Below are positions 45,890 through 54,345 of a stretch of 64,000 bases of DNA, in pieces. The stretch is from Marinobacter sp. EhC06 (GTDB lineage: Bacteria; Pseudomonadota; Gammaproteobacteria; Pseudomonadales; Oleiphilaceae), in assembly GCF_001650915.1 (NCBI RefSeq), contig NZ_LXYO01000023.1, positions 372,001-436,000 on the forward strand, given 5' to 3'. Positions within the stretch are counted from its first letter, which is position 1, and every line of letters begins with the position of its first letter. Below the pieces are notes generated by a model. It was not told where the DNA came from and searched no databases. It was given only the letters and a program-made list of their open reading frames with translations. Both the position numbers and the translations under genes were made by a program.

Positions 45890-47327
45890 GTCTGGCCAGT
45901 TTTTCGTAGAGAACAGACCTTGAGATGCCCAGCAGCTTAGCCGCGCGGGTGCGATTGCCCCGGCTGGCAACGAGGGCTTCCTCAATGGCATGGGCTTCGG
46001 CTTCTGCCAGAGTCTGCGACAGCGGCCGGACCGGTTGAGGGGTCAGGGAAGACACCGGGCGGTTACCATTGCGCGGCAATACCTTGAAAATAGCGTCTGC
46101 ATCGAGCAGGCCTCCTTCCTCCCCCATGGTCAGGGCTCGCTCAAGTACGTTCCGAAGCTCCCGGATATTGCCGGGCCAGTCATAACTGCCCAGGGCCGAG
46201 ACTCCCGCGTCGGTGATTTCACCGCGCAGCTCAAGGCCTTCACAGATCTCTTCCAGCAACGCTTCACACAGTACGCCAAGATCTGCCAGGCGATCCCTCA
46301 GCGGTGGTATCGGAATTTCGAGAACATTAAGGCGGTAATAGAGATCCGACCGGAACTCACCCTCGGCGATCATGACCTCAAGATTTCGACTGGTGGCCGC
46401 AATAACCCGGACATCCACCGGAACCACCTTGTTGGAGCCCAGCGGTTCAATCTCGCCTTCCTGAAGCGCACGTAACAGCTTCGCCTGCAGCGGCAGAGGC
46501 ATATCACCCACTTCGTCGAGGAACAGCGTGCCGCCATTGGCCAGCTGGAACTTGCCGTCCCGGGTACGACGGTCAGCACCGGTGTAAGCCCCCGGAGCGA
46601 CCCCGAAAAACTCTGCTTCCAGGAGGTTATCCGGAATAGCCGCGACGTTGACACCTACGAATGGTTTCTCCGCCCGGGCCGATACCGTATGAATGGCCTG
46701 GGCCAGGACCTCTTTGCCGGTGCCGGTTTCGCCCAGCAGAAGCACCGGCATGTCTCGCCCGGCCGCCAGACGGGCCCTCCGCTTGACTTCCAGGGCCGCC
46801 GGGCTGGCCCCGACAAAATCGCCAAGGCTGTACCGGGTGCCGCGAGATTTCTTGGCCAGCGCCTTACGGGCCGCCGCCAGATCCTGATGCAGACGCCGGT
46901 ACTTGGAAACCAGCGGGGTCAGAGGTTGCAGGTCGTCGTAAAGGACGAACGCAACCCCGCCCACGATCTCGCCGTCATCGTCAAAATAGGGCAGTCGAGT
47001 TACAACCAGCTGTTGCTGATTGTGCTCCATGATATCCAACAACAGGGGCTTGCCGGTTTCAACGACCTCAGGCATTCGCGTCTGGGGAATCACCTGACGC
47101 ACCGGTTTGCCAATGACCTTTGACGGATCGCCCAGGCCAAGCAGATGGGAATAGCTACTGTTGATCCAGGTAATCCGGGCATTCCGGTCGACAGCAATCG
47201 CGCCGGCACTGGCTTCCTCAAACATCGGAAACAGGGCTTCGATCAGGTCCCGGGTCAGGCCACTCTTGTTCTTGTCAGAAAACAGCTCTGTCATGTACCG
47301 CGCACCAACGGGTCGAATGTCATTCAT
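45882..47327 (-). CDS. Sigma-54-dependent enhancer-binding regulator, HbcR-like
   Basis: A 481-residue regulator. It has an N-terminal PAS domain (about 28-150; AIAVDRNARITWINSSYSHLLGLG) and an AAA+ domain with Walker A GETGTGKE, the sigma-54 contact loop GAYTGA (a variant of GAFTGA), and Walker B GGTLFLDEVGDMP. A Fis-type HTH closes it (NRTRAAKLLGISRSVLYEKLARL). The layout matches HbcR of Pseudomonas, an activator of (R)-3-hydroxybutyrate use. The PAS domain may sense a metabolite. The ATG at 47327 is one of several candidates; the Shine-Dalgarno is weak. It lies between the hydrolase gene and the dct operon. Confidence 0.88.
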   Translation of the reverse strand: MNDIRPVGARYMTELFSDKNKSGLTRDLIEALFPMFEEASAGAIAVDRNARITWINSSYSHLLGLGDPSKVIGKPVRQVIPQTRMPEVVETGKPLLLDIMEHNQQQLVVTRLPYFDDDGEIVGGVAFVLYDDLQPLTPLVSKYRRLHQDLAAARKALAKKSRGTRYSLGDFVGASPAALEVKRRARLAAGRDMPVLLLGETGTGKEVLAQAIHTVSARAEKPFVGVNVAAIPDNLLEAEFFGVAPGAYTGADRRTRDGKFQLANGGTLFLDEVGDMPLPLQAKLLRALQEGEIEPLGSNKVVPVDVRVIAATSRNLEVMIAEGEFRSDLYYRLNVLEIPIPPLRDRLADLGVLCEALLEEICEGLELRGEITDAGVSALGSYDWPGNIRELRNVLERALTMGEEGGLLDADAIFKVLPRNGNRPVSSLTPQPVRPLSQTLAEAEAHAIEEALVASRGNRTRAAKLLGISRSVLYEKLARLS

Positions 47328-47340
47328 GGTATTAACCCTG

Positions 47341-47425
47341 GCACCCGGCAGGCCGGGTGCAGTCACGGAAGTATATGGGGCCCCCGGACCGGGGGCAAAC
47401 GAAGCCGGCCCGATAGCAGGCCGGC
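47341..47425 (-). other. Three GC-rich hairpins between hydrolase and regulator genes
   Basis: Perfect stems occur at 47341-47360 (GCACCCGGC/GCCGGGTGC), 47380-47396 (GCCCCCGG/CCGGGGGC) and 47404-47425 (GCCGGCC/GGCCGGC). None has a U-tract. They fill most of the 109-base gap and may dampen read-through from the hydrolase into the regulator gene. Confidence 0.6.
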
Positions 47426-47436
47426 CGGTGGCACGT

Positions 47437-49545
47437 TTATTCCGGAATCCGGACCTGGTTGTCTTCAAAGACAATCTGGTCTGCGGCATCCGGCTCGGGA
47501 TTGATCGCCGGCAGGTTGGCTTCCGCCAGTGGTGTCGTGATGTCGCCCCGGGGTACAGTGCGAACCACCTGGCTGGGCGGCAATGCCTGCTTTTCGGTCA
47601 GCTTGGCCCAGACCAGATCCAGCGCCTGGAAATAATAGTGGTGCAGCGGCACATACCGGTCAGCAACGCCCGGGAAACCATTAAGTACGTCCAGGTGATG
47701 CGCGTTCAGGATTTCGTAGTACCGCAGGTTACTTTTCTCCCCCTCCACTCGCTGGTTCAGGCCAAAATAGGGCCGGGAGGTGTGGTTGATGGGTAGAATC
47801 GCATCGGCACGGCCGGTCACGAAAACCGTCGGCTTGCCCTGCAGATCACCCGAGGCACGGACTTCGGCGATACCCTCGGCAATAGCCGTTGCCAGCTCGG
47901 CGTCAGAGCCCTGCAGATCAGCTCCGCTGACGGCGTCGCTGCCCTGGGCAAGGCTACGAAGGCACAACAGTGCATCCAGGCCATAGTCCAATTGGTTGGT
48001 ACTTGGTGAAGCACTGGCAGGCAGATTGGTGGGCTGACCATCGGCACCATCGTAGACGATGTTCACCCCGGCCGACGGCGGAATGCCATTGCTGATAGAG
48101 AACAGAGCGGCCTCTACCCCCGGCGCTATCGGAGCCACTGCCCCGGCGCCATCCACGGCCGCCAGGCTGAGATCACAGACACGATCCTCGACACCGGCGC
48201 GACTATAAGCATTGGCATAGGTCATGGAAATACTCTGGGCTACGGCGAGCCCGAAGTGCACCGGCGCCAACAGATTCTGCTCCGGCTGAATACCAAAGTC
48301 CTCGTTCAGGATGCGCAGCGCTTCGGTAGCCCGGTCATCCAGCGTGGCACCACTTACCAGACCCTTGTTGGCAAGGGAGTTACAGATATTCTCGCCGATT
48401 GCGGGGGGATTGAAGGTGGCATTCAATGGCGCATCGTCCCGGATCGCCGGTGCCTGGTTGGCACAACCCTGATAGACGGCAAGGGCCGTGGTGTAATCCA
48501 GCAGGCTCCGGCTGTGCTCGGTAATAACCGGGCCTTCGCCCTGGCGAATGGTAAAGCTCCGGTCCACTTCCGGATTCACGTTGGGCTCGGACACCGCAAC
48601 ACCGTCAATCAGGCCGCGAGTGTCCTGCTCGGCAGCACGAACTGAAGAACCACCGCCGTTGGAGACACTGGAAGCAATAACCACGGTGTTCTTGGGATTG
48701 ATGGTCAGCAGCGTTTCGCCGTTGCCCAGTTCCCGGCCAAACTTTTCGTTCAGCACATAAAAGCCGAATTCAATGGACTGCAACACGTGCAGGCCCCAGT
48801 CGGCTTCCGGGTTGGCTTTCGAGTGTGCGTGTTTGTAGGCAAAACGATCCGGCCAGGCACTGTCGAAGTCTGCTCGCTGTTCATCGGTCAGATCCGCCCG
48901 GAACTGCACTGGCTCATCGGCAGAGGTAAGCGTGCCATCAATGCGCTGGGCAGTGTTGGTGGCCAGGTTATGGGAGCCGGTCCCGGTACCCTTGTCAGTG
49001 TAGACAACGGCGCACCCTTTTTTCAGACCCCATTCGCCGGCGGTACCGATGGCGCCATAGATGCCACGGGAGCCCGAGGACGGCGCAGTGACCATGCAGG
49101 GGCGATCAGGATCAAAGCTATCGGGCACCTGGGCCATGACCGTCACCGGCACGTCGGTACCCGGCACCGCCATGTAAGCAAGGTATTCGTCGCCCGGAAT
49201 CAGGCCTTCACCGCTGGCGTCTACCTGCGGGCCGAAGAAGGTGCCGTAACCACCGCCGGGAGCGGTGTCCACCAACGCGCGGTAATTGTTATAGATCGCC
49301 AGGCGACGGAGTTCGGCGGCTGTAGGATTAAGAGGGTCGGCAAACGCAGGCGCGGGCGTAGTGGCCAGACCGCTGGCACCCAGGCCTGCAGTTAACAGGT
49401 CATCGGTAACACCGTCGTAGCTGGTCTGGTTTACGTCGCCCTGGATAAAGTCAGGGATCTCGTTGAAGGGTGGTTTTCCATCCTTGCAGGCAGTCAGGGT
49501 CATCCCCGTGGCGCCGATCAGGGCGCAGAGCATTATTCGTTTCAT
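47437..49545 (-). CDS. (R)-3-hydroxybutyrate-oligomer (dimer) hydrolase, lipoprotein
   Basis: A 702-residue exported protein with signal peptide and lipobox LTAC (Cys20), so probably an outer-membrane or periplasmic lipoprotein. It matches the 3HB-oligomer hydrolase family: [34 protein letters not shown], the nucleophile box [16 protein letters not shown], and a C-terminal [23 protein letters not shown]...[12 protein letters not shown] with acid and histidine. It cleaves soluble oligomers of 3-hydroxybutyrate, such as those from PHB depolymerase. The ATG at 49545 has AAGGAA upstream; longer frames overlap the sigma-54 promoter. Confidence 0.92.
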   Translation of the reverse strand: MKRIMLCALIGATGMTLTACKDGKPPFNEIPDFIQGDVNQTSYDGVTDDLLTAGLGASGLATTPAPAFADPLNPTAAELRRLAIYNNYRALVDTAPGGGYGTFFGPQVDASGEGLIPGDEYLAYMAVPGTDVPVTVMAQVPDSFDPDRPCMVTAPSSGSRGIYGAIGTAGEWGLKKGCAVVYTDKGTGTGSHNLATNTAQRIDGTLTSADEPVQFRADLTDEQRADFDSAWPDRFAYKHAHSKANPEADWGLHVLQSIEFGFYVLNEKFGRELGNGETLLTINPKNTVVIASSVSNGGGSSVRAAEQDTRGLIDGVAVSEPNVNPEVDRSFTIRQGEGPVITEHSRSLLDYTTALAVYQGCANQAPAIRDDAPLNATFNPPAIGENICNSLANKGLVSGATLDDRATEALRILNEDFGIQPEQNLLAPVHFGLAVAQSISMTYANAYSRAGVEDRVCDLSLAAVDGAGAVAPIAPGVEAALFSISNGIPPSAGVNIVYDGADGQPTNLPASASPSTNQLDYGLDALLCLRSLAQGSDAVSGADLQGSDAELATAIAEGIAEVRASGDLQGKPTVFVTGRADAILPINHTSRPYFGLNQRVEGEKSNLRYYEILNAHHLDVLNGFPGVADRYVPLHHYYFQALDLVWAKLTEKQALPPSQVVRTVPRGDITTPLAEANLPAINPEPDAADQIVFEDNQVRIPE

Positions 49546-49611
49546 GATCGTTCCTTGTTTGTTGTTGTAAACGAACAGACCAGGCCTCAAGCCGGGCCCC
49601 GGGAACGCCAT

Positions 49612-49626
49612 GCGGATCCTGTGCCA
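49612..49626 (-). promoter_or_regulatory. Sigma-54 promoter of the hydrolase-regulator unit
   Basis: The minus strand reads TGGCACAGGATCCGC, with exact GG-N10-GC spacing; -12 is CCGC rather than TTGC. It lies 67 bases before the hydrolase start codon. Two operators lie 62 and 134 bases upstream, matching the dctP arrangement. Confidence 0.82.
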
Positions 49627-49687
49627 ACCAGGTATCCTTTTGATTTATATAATCTTAATCCACCTTTTGGTTTCGAGGAAAGTAATT

Positions 49688-49705
49688 GTTCCGGATTTCC
49701 GGACA
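49688..49705. promoter_or_regulatory. Operator D: degenerate GTTCC-N8-GGACA
   Basis: The plus strand reads GTTCCGGATTTCCGGACA; on the minus strand it is TGTCC-GGAAATCC-GGAAC, with one perfect half and one half degenerate. It is centred about 97 bases upstream of the inferred start of the hydrolase transcript. Confidence 0.55.
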
Positions 49706-49759
49706 GTCAATAGCGAATCAATAAACGAGAAATGGCGCAGTAGAGGGCCTGGAGCAATC

Positions 49760-49777
49760 TGTCCCGAAACTCGGACA
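49760..49777. promoter_or_regulatory. Operator C: TGTCC-N8-GGACA
   Basis: TGTCCCGAAACTCGGACA is a perfect five-base inverted repeat with the same spacer as operator A. It is centred about 168 bases upstream of the inferred hydrolase start. A compressed TGTCGGACA follows at 49789-49797. Confidence 0.75.
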
Positions 49778-49818
49778 CTGTATGGAATGTCGGACAATCA
49801 GGCTCTTAACCCCAACGT

Positions 49819-50892
49819 TCAGTGAGGTGATAACCGCCCGATACCACCGAATTTCCGTCGATACTGCGCCGGTGTCAGGCCAACACGCTGCTGGAACTTC
49901 CGACTGAAAAAGGCGGCGTCCTGATATCCCACCATCTCTGCCACCGCTTCCACCGAAACCTTGCTGGTTTCCAGAATCTGCTTGGCCTCCTCCAGCCTGA
50001 GCGTCAGGACGTATTCAATCGGCGTCATTCCGGTCGCCTGCCGGAACCGGCGATTGAAAGAACGCTCGCTCAGACCACTGAGTGACATCATGCCAGCGAC
50101 CGGAGAAGGTTGATCGTAGTGATAGGCCAGCCATTGCTGGCATTGGGCGATGATCGCATCGTCCGACTGGCGCTGATGGCTGACAGATGCGAAGGGCTGC
50201 TGTCCGGTTTCGTGCCACTCGATCAGGTGCACCTTGGCAACGCGGATTGCTTCCGCCTGGCTGCAGAACCGGGCGATCAGGTACAGCCCCAGATCCATCC
50301 ACGACGTCCCGCCGCCTGACATGATCAGTCGCTGACCGGAACCGGAGGCCACCAGTGCCCGCTCCGGATGCATCCGGACCCCCGGGTAACGCTTTGCCAT
50401 GAAATCGCAGAAGCCCCAGTGTGTGGTCGCGTCCTCACCCGACAGCAAACCGGCCTCGCCCAGAAGCACGGCCCCGGTACAGGCGGTGGCAATAAGTCCG
50501 CCCCGGTGCCAATAGTCATTCAGCCATTGAGTTTCGCGGAGAAACAGATCGCCGGGACCGGCAGCAGGGTCGAACACCACTTCGAGAATACAGAGCGCAT
50601 CGGGACAGTAATCATCATCCAGGCGCTTTGCTGGCTTGACCCAGCCCCCACTGGCAAGCTCCATTGGCGCCCCGTCCAACGACACAATAGAAGCGTTGAT
50701 CAGGCCGGCCCCGGGCGTTCCCTGCATCAGGAAATCCCAGTCACGTCCCGCAGAAGTAAGAAGTTCCTGCATACCGTAAATCGGCGACGCTGTTGCCTGG
50801 GGAACGGCAAGTATACCGACCTCCAGAGGACGTCCGGGTGACCCCGGCTTGTTCGATTCCAATGTCTTGCCCTCCTGTTCAGCCACGATCAT
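49819..50892 (-). CDS. GlxA family AraC-type transcriptional regulator
   Basis: A 357-residue regulator. It has an N-terminal DJ-1/PfpI-like domain (about 22-215; VGILAVPQATASPIYGMQELL, IATACTGAVLLGEAGLLSGEDATTHW with the nucleophile-position Cys retained) and a C-terminal AraC HTH (about 250-345; LSGLSERSFNRRFRQATGMTPIEYVLTLRLEEAKQIL, VEAVAEMVGYQDAAFFSRKFQQRVGLTPAQYR). GlxA-type regulators usually activate catabolic genes. It is divergent from the methyltransferase pair at 51026, separated by 133 bases, so it probably controls them. Confidence 0.92.
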   Translation of the reverse strand: MIVAEQEGKTLESNKPGSPGRPLEVGILAVPQATASPIYGMQELLTSAGRDWDFLMQGTPGAGLINASIVSLDGAPMELASGGWVKPAKRLDDDYCPDALCILEVVFDPAAGPGDLFLRETQWLNDYWHRGGLIATACTGAVLLGEAGLLSGEDATTHWGFCDFMAKRYPGVRMHPERALVASGSGQRLIMSGGGTSWMDLGLYLIARFCSQAEAIRVAKVHLIEWHETGQQPFASVSHQRQSDDAIIAQCQQWLAYHYDQPSPVAGMMSLSGLSERSFNRRFRQATGMTPIEYVLTLRLEEAKQILETSKVSVEAVAEMVGYQDAAFFSRKFQQRVGLTPAQYRRKFGGIGRLSPH

Positions 50893-51025
50893 AAAACCAT
50901 CCAGATGCGATGACCACCTGGCCGATTTGACCAGTAATTGACCGATTTCGCTGAAGGGCGCCCGCGCCGATATGTTCAGTATGGACGCGCACCAACCAGA
51001 CTACGTCAATCAAGGAGAACGCGTC

Positions 51026-52123
51026 ATGAATGCACCACTTTCAGTTTCTGCACCTACACGTACACCCGAACAGTTTGGAGACCGTTTCGCCAGTATGGTA
51101 AATCACGCCGCAATCGTGGCGATGAGCTCACTGGGGCACCGGCTCGGGCTGTTCGATACCCTGGCCAGCCTACCTGCGGCCACATGCGGTCAGATCGCGG
51201 AAGCCGCTGGGCTGGCCGAGCGATATGTCAGGGAATGGCTGTCGGTGATGGTTACAGGCGACATCGTGGACTATCACCCGGTTGATAAAACCTTCGCCCT
51301 GGATCCAGCCCACGCCGCCTGCCTGACCCGCAGCGCCACCCCCAATAACCTGGCAGTGACCGCCAGGTTCATTCCACTGATCAGCAGCATGGAAACAGAC
51401 CTGCTCGATTGTTTCCGGACCGGTCGCGGGCTGCCCTACGATGCTTACCCCTGCTTCCACGACGTTATGGCGGAAGACAGCCATCAGACCGTCGTCAGCG
51501 CTCTGTTCGATCACATCCTGCCCCTGGTTCCGGGATTATCAGATCGATTGGCGAATGGCATTTCTGTGCTGGATGCCGGCTGCGGAAGAGGTCTGGCGCT
51601 TCTGAGCCTCGCCCGGGCTTTCCCCGACAGCCGGTTCACCGGCTTCGATCTGTGTGAGGAGGCGTTCCTACCCACCCGGGAAAAAGCCCGTTCCCTGGGG
51701 CTGACCAATCTGACGTTTGAAGCCAGGGATCTTCGGGACTTCCGCGCCCCTGCCGGGTATGACCTGATCACCACCTTTGATGCTGTTCATGACCAGGCAG
51801 ACCCGGCGGCCCTGCTTAGCGGCATCTCCGGAGCCCTTCGGCCCGGCGGGGTCTACCTGATGCAGGATATCGCCGGCTCCAGCTTTCTGGAGAAAAACCT
51901 TGAGCATCCCCTTGGCCCGCTGCTGTACACCATATCCTGCGCCCACTGTACGCCGGTTTCACTCGCCCAGGGCGGACCCGGACTGGGCACACTCTGGGGT
52001 GAAGAGAAGGCGGAACTGATGCTTCGCCAGGCCGGTTTTCGCCACATAGTCTCCAGGCGCCTGGACCACGATCCGTTCAACGTCTATTTCATCGCCCGCA
52101 ACGAGGAGGAAAGCGGATCATGA
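51026..52123 (+). CDS. SAM-dependent methyltransferase with winged-helix N-domain
   Basis: A 365-residue class I methyltransferase. An N-terminal winged-helix domain (about 20-90; LGHRLGLFDTLASLPAATCGQIAEAAGLAERYVREWLSVMVTGD) resembles that of O-methyltransferases and Rv2258c-like proteins. The SAM-binding motif I is VLDAGCGRGLALLSLAR, with motif DLRDFRAPAGYDLITTFDAVHD. The substrate is unknown. The ATG at 51026 has AAGGAG eight bases upstream. It overlaps the next gene by ATGA, so the two methyltransferases are translationally coupled. Confidence 0.85.
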   Translation: MNAPLSVSAPTRTPEQFGDRFASMVNHAAIVAMSSLGHRLGLFDTLASLPAATCGQIAEAAGLAERYVREWLSVMVTGDIVDYHPVDKTFALDPAHAACLTRSATPNNLAVTARFIPLISSMETDLLDCFRTGRGLPYDAYPCFHDVMAEDSHQTVVSALFDHILPLVPGLSDRLANGISVLDAGCGRGLALLSLARAFPDSRFTGFDLCEEAFLPTREKARSLGLTNLTFEARDLRDFRAPAGYDLITTFDAVHDQADPAALLSGISGALRPGGVYLMQDIAGSSFLEKNLEHPLGPLLYTISCAHCTPVSLAQGGPGLGTLWGEEKAELMLRQAGFRHIVSRRLDHDPFNVYFIARNEEESGS

Positions 52124-52881
52124 AAAAATGTTTCTTCGGGCTCTATGCACTGCTCGCCTATGGCGTGGGTTTTTCCTCATTACTGGCGTTGATGGCCTTC
52201 CTGCTCAATCTGATGCCTCTGGGCATCGACAAGGGCACAGCGGGCAACGAAATGTTTGCCACATTCGCAAACACCCTGCTTTTGATGGCCTATTTCGCGT
52301 TGCACTCGGTAATGGCGCGTCCGGCCTTCAAGGCACGTTGGACACGTCTGATTCCGCCGGTTCTGGAGCGGAGTACCTATGTACTGGTCTCGGGCCTGAC
52401 CCTCGTAGGTGTGATCGCACTGTGGCAGCCGTTGCCGCTGATGCTATGGCAGGCGGAAGCGGGGTGGCTGAGGGGACTGCTTTATGGTCTGCACGGGGCC
52501 GGCTGGGTGATCATGGTGTTGGCCACATTCCACATCAATCACCTCGATTTCTTCGGCCTCGGCCCGGTCTGGCGGCATCTTCGCCGCCAGCCGCCCAGGC
52601 AAGCACCATTTTCGGCCAGGTACCTGTACGGACTGGTTCGCCATCCCATCAGTCTTGGCTGGATGGTCGTATTCTGGGCAACTCCGGACGTGACTCTCGG
52701 CCATGCCCTGATGGCGACCCTGGCAACAGCCTACATCCTGGTCATCACGCCGGTGGAAGAAAGGGATCTCAAGCAAGCGATTGGGCCGGCCTATCACACC
52801 TATCGGGAACGGGTGCCGGCTTTCATTCCTTCATTTCGACTTCCGCGGGGCAAAACAGAGTCACGCCAGACACAAATCTGA
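52120..52881 (+). CDS. mddA: Membrane methyltransferase, MddA-like (NnrU/ICMT superfamily)
   Basis: A 253-residue, five- to six-helix membrane protein. The family features are FALHSVMARPAFKARWTRLIPPVLERSTYVLVSGL, HINHLDFFGLGPVWRHLR, and LVRHPISLGWMVVFWATPDVTLGHALMATLATAYILVITPVEERDL. This matches MddA, which S-methylates methanethiol to dimethyl sulfide. The activity on other thiols cannot be excluded. It is coupled by ATGA to the preceding SAM methyltransferase. Confidence 0.83.
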   Translation: MKKCFFGLYALLAYGVGFSSLLALMAFLLNLMPLGIDKGTAGNEMFATFANTLLLMAYFALHSVMARPAFKARWTRLIPPVLERSTYVLVSGLTLVGVIALWQPLPLMLWQAEAGWLRGLLYGLHGAGWVIMVLATFHINHLDFFGLGPVWRHLRRQPPRQAPFSARYLYGLVRHPISLGWMVVFWATPDVTLGHALMATLATAYILVITPVEERDLKQAIGPAYHTYRERVPAFIPSFRLPRGKTESRQTQI

Positions 52882-52957
52882 CCGTTCCGCATCCACGAGC
52901 CCTGAGCGGTCGTAGAATCTGGATACGAATCTGCGACCGCTTCGGGAGAGAAACAAG

Positions 52958-53875
52958 ATGCGCGTATCAAACCACCGCGAAAATGTAAGAACTGGCGTGG
53001 TGACAGCGTTGATCGGGAGCCTGTTGGTACTGGCAGGGTGTGCCACCCATCATAACGGGCCTGCCTCGGCTGGCGTCCCGGACGAGGTCGCTTTCCGAGT
53101 AGAGAAGGACTTGCGGTTTTCGCCCGGTGATTGGCCAGAAGCGCTCTTCGCCGACCTCTACCTTCCGACCGGGCAAGTCTCACAGCGGCGCTATCCGGTT
53201 GTCCTGATGGTTCATGGGGGCGGCTGGCAACGCCGATCCCGGGAGGACATGGCCTGGATCGCCGAAGAGGTGGCCAGTCACGGTTTCGCGGTAATGAACA
53301 TCGATTACCGGTTCGCGCCGGAATACATCTTCCCGGCCCAGCTGCACGACCTGCAACTGGCCCGACAGTGGCTGAACCGGCACGCCGATGAGTATCATCT
53401 GAACGCCACCCGAGTGAGCGGTTTCGGTTTCTCCTCCGGCGCCCATCTGATTGCGCTACTGGCTCTGGTGGCAAGCTCCGACAGCGATCTGAACCAGCCC
53501 TACGGTGTACCGGAAACCCGATTGAATGCGGTTGTCACCGGTGGCCTGCCTTCCGACCTCATGGCTTTTGGTTCAGGCAAACTGATCCGGCAGTTCCTTG
53601 GTGGAGAACAGCACGAGATGCCGGAAACCTATCGCAAGGCGTCCCCGATCAGCCATGTAACCGCCAACGCGCCGCCCTTTTTCCTGTTTCACGGTGCCAT
53701 GGATATGCTGGTGCCTTTCAGTCAGGCAGAACGTTTCCGGGCAGCTCTTGAGGATCAAAAGATCTACAGCGAACTCTACGAGATGCACCTGCGGGGGCAT
53801 GTCACCAGCTTCCTGACTGCAGGCGATGCGGTAGACGAGGCGATAGGGTTCCTCGCCCGCCAACAAGAGGGGTGA
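52958..53875 (+). CDS. Esterase/lipase-like alpha/beta hydrolase lipoprotein
   Basis: A 305-residue exported lipoprotein (lipobox VLAGC, Cys28). The HSL/BD-FAE-type hydrolase fold shows VLMVHGGGWQRRS (oxyanion HGGG), the nucleophile elbow GFSSGAH, an acid in FHGAMDMLVPFSQ and the histidine in RGHVTSF. Likely a carboxylesterase at the cell envelope. GGGAGAG precedes the ATG. It follows mddA by 76 bases on the same strand, so it may be part of the same transcript. Confidence 0.83.
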   Translation: MRVSNHRENVRTGVVTALIGSLLVLAGCATHHNGPASAGVPDEVAFRVEKDLRFSPGDWPEALFADLYLPTGQVSQRRYPVVLMVHGGGWQRRSREDMAWIAEEVASHGFAVMNIDYRFAPEYIFPAQLHDLQLARQWLNRHADEYHLNATRVSGFGFSSGAHLIALLALVASSDSDLNQPYGVPETRLNAVVTGGLPSDLMAFGSGKLIRQFLGGEQHEMPETYRKASPISHVTANAPPFFLFHGAMDMLVPFSQAERFRAALEDQKIYSELYEMHLRGHVTSFLTAGDAVDEAIGFLARQQEG

Positions 53876-53886
53876 CGCCCGCGCCG

Positions 53887-54249
53887 CTAACCGATCCGGA
53901 TAAACGGCAGCAGGCTCAGGCCCATGATCACCAGAATGGCAATGCAGGCCGCCAGAGTCCGGATTGGCCGCTGCCTGAGCATGAACCAGAAACCGCCGGA
54001 TTCGCCCCTGGCCAGGTGCTCCTCGTAGGCCCGCCGCTGGGTTTCATAGCGTTGCCGCTGATACTCGTCCAGTAGCGCCCTGGCCCGGGCCGCCTCATCG
54101 TCATCGTGCACCCAGAAACCGCCCATGCTGATACCCCAGCGGCTTGGCGGCGTTTCGTAATAGGCCACCTCGTGGGCATCGAACAGAGCACGAATTTCAT
54201 CGGCCTCGTCATCGGGTACATGGCGCAGGTTCATCAGATGGTGGGGCAT
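53887..54249 (-). CDS. DUF6164-like small membrane protein
   Basis: A 120-residue protein. The N-terminal soluble domain (MNLRHVPDDEADEIRALFDAHEVAYYETPPSRWGISMGGFWVHDDDEAARARALLDEYQ) resembles a signal-transduction-like alpha/beta domain found in DUF6164 proteins. A single C-terminal helix (IRTLAACIAILVIMGLSLLPFI) anchors it. Function is unknown. The ATG at 54249 has GAGAG close upstream. It converges with the esterase gene. Confidence 0.7.
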   Translation of the reverse strand: MPHHLMNLRHVPDDEADEIRALFDAHEVAYYETPPSRWGISMGGFWVHDDDEAARARALLDEYQRQRYETQRRAYEEHLARGESGGFWFMLRQRPIRTLAACIAILVIMGLSLLPFIRIG

Positions 54250-54345
54250 GGACTCTCGTTGTCTGGTATCGGGTGCGGGTATCCCTATATCCTAGCACTA
54301 AAGCCCGACGGGCCCGACAGACCGAATTCGACACCGGAACCCTGA

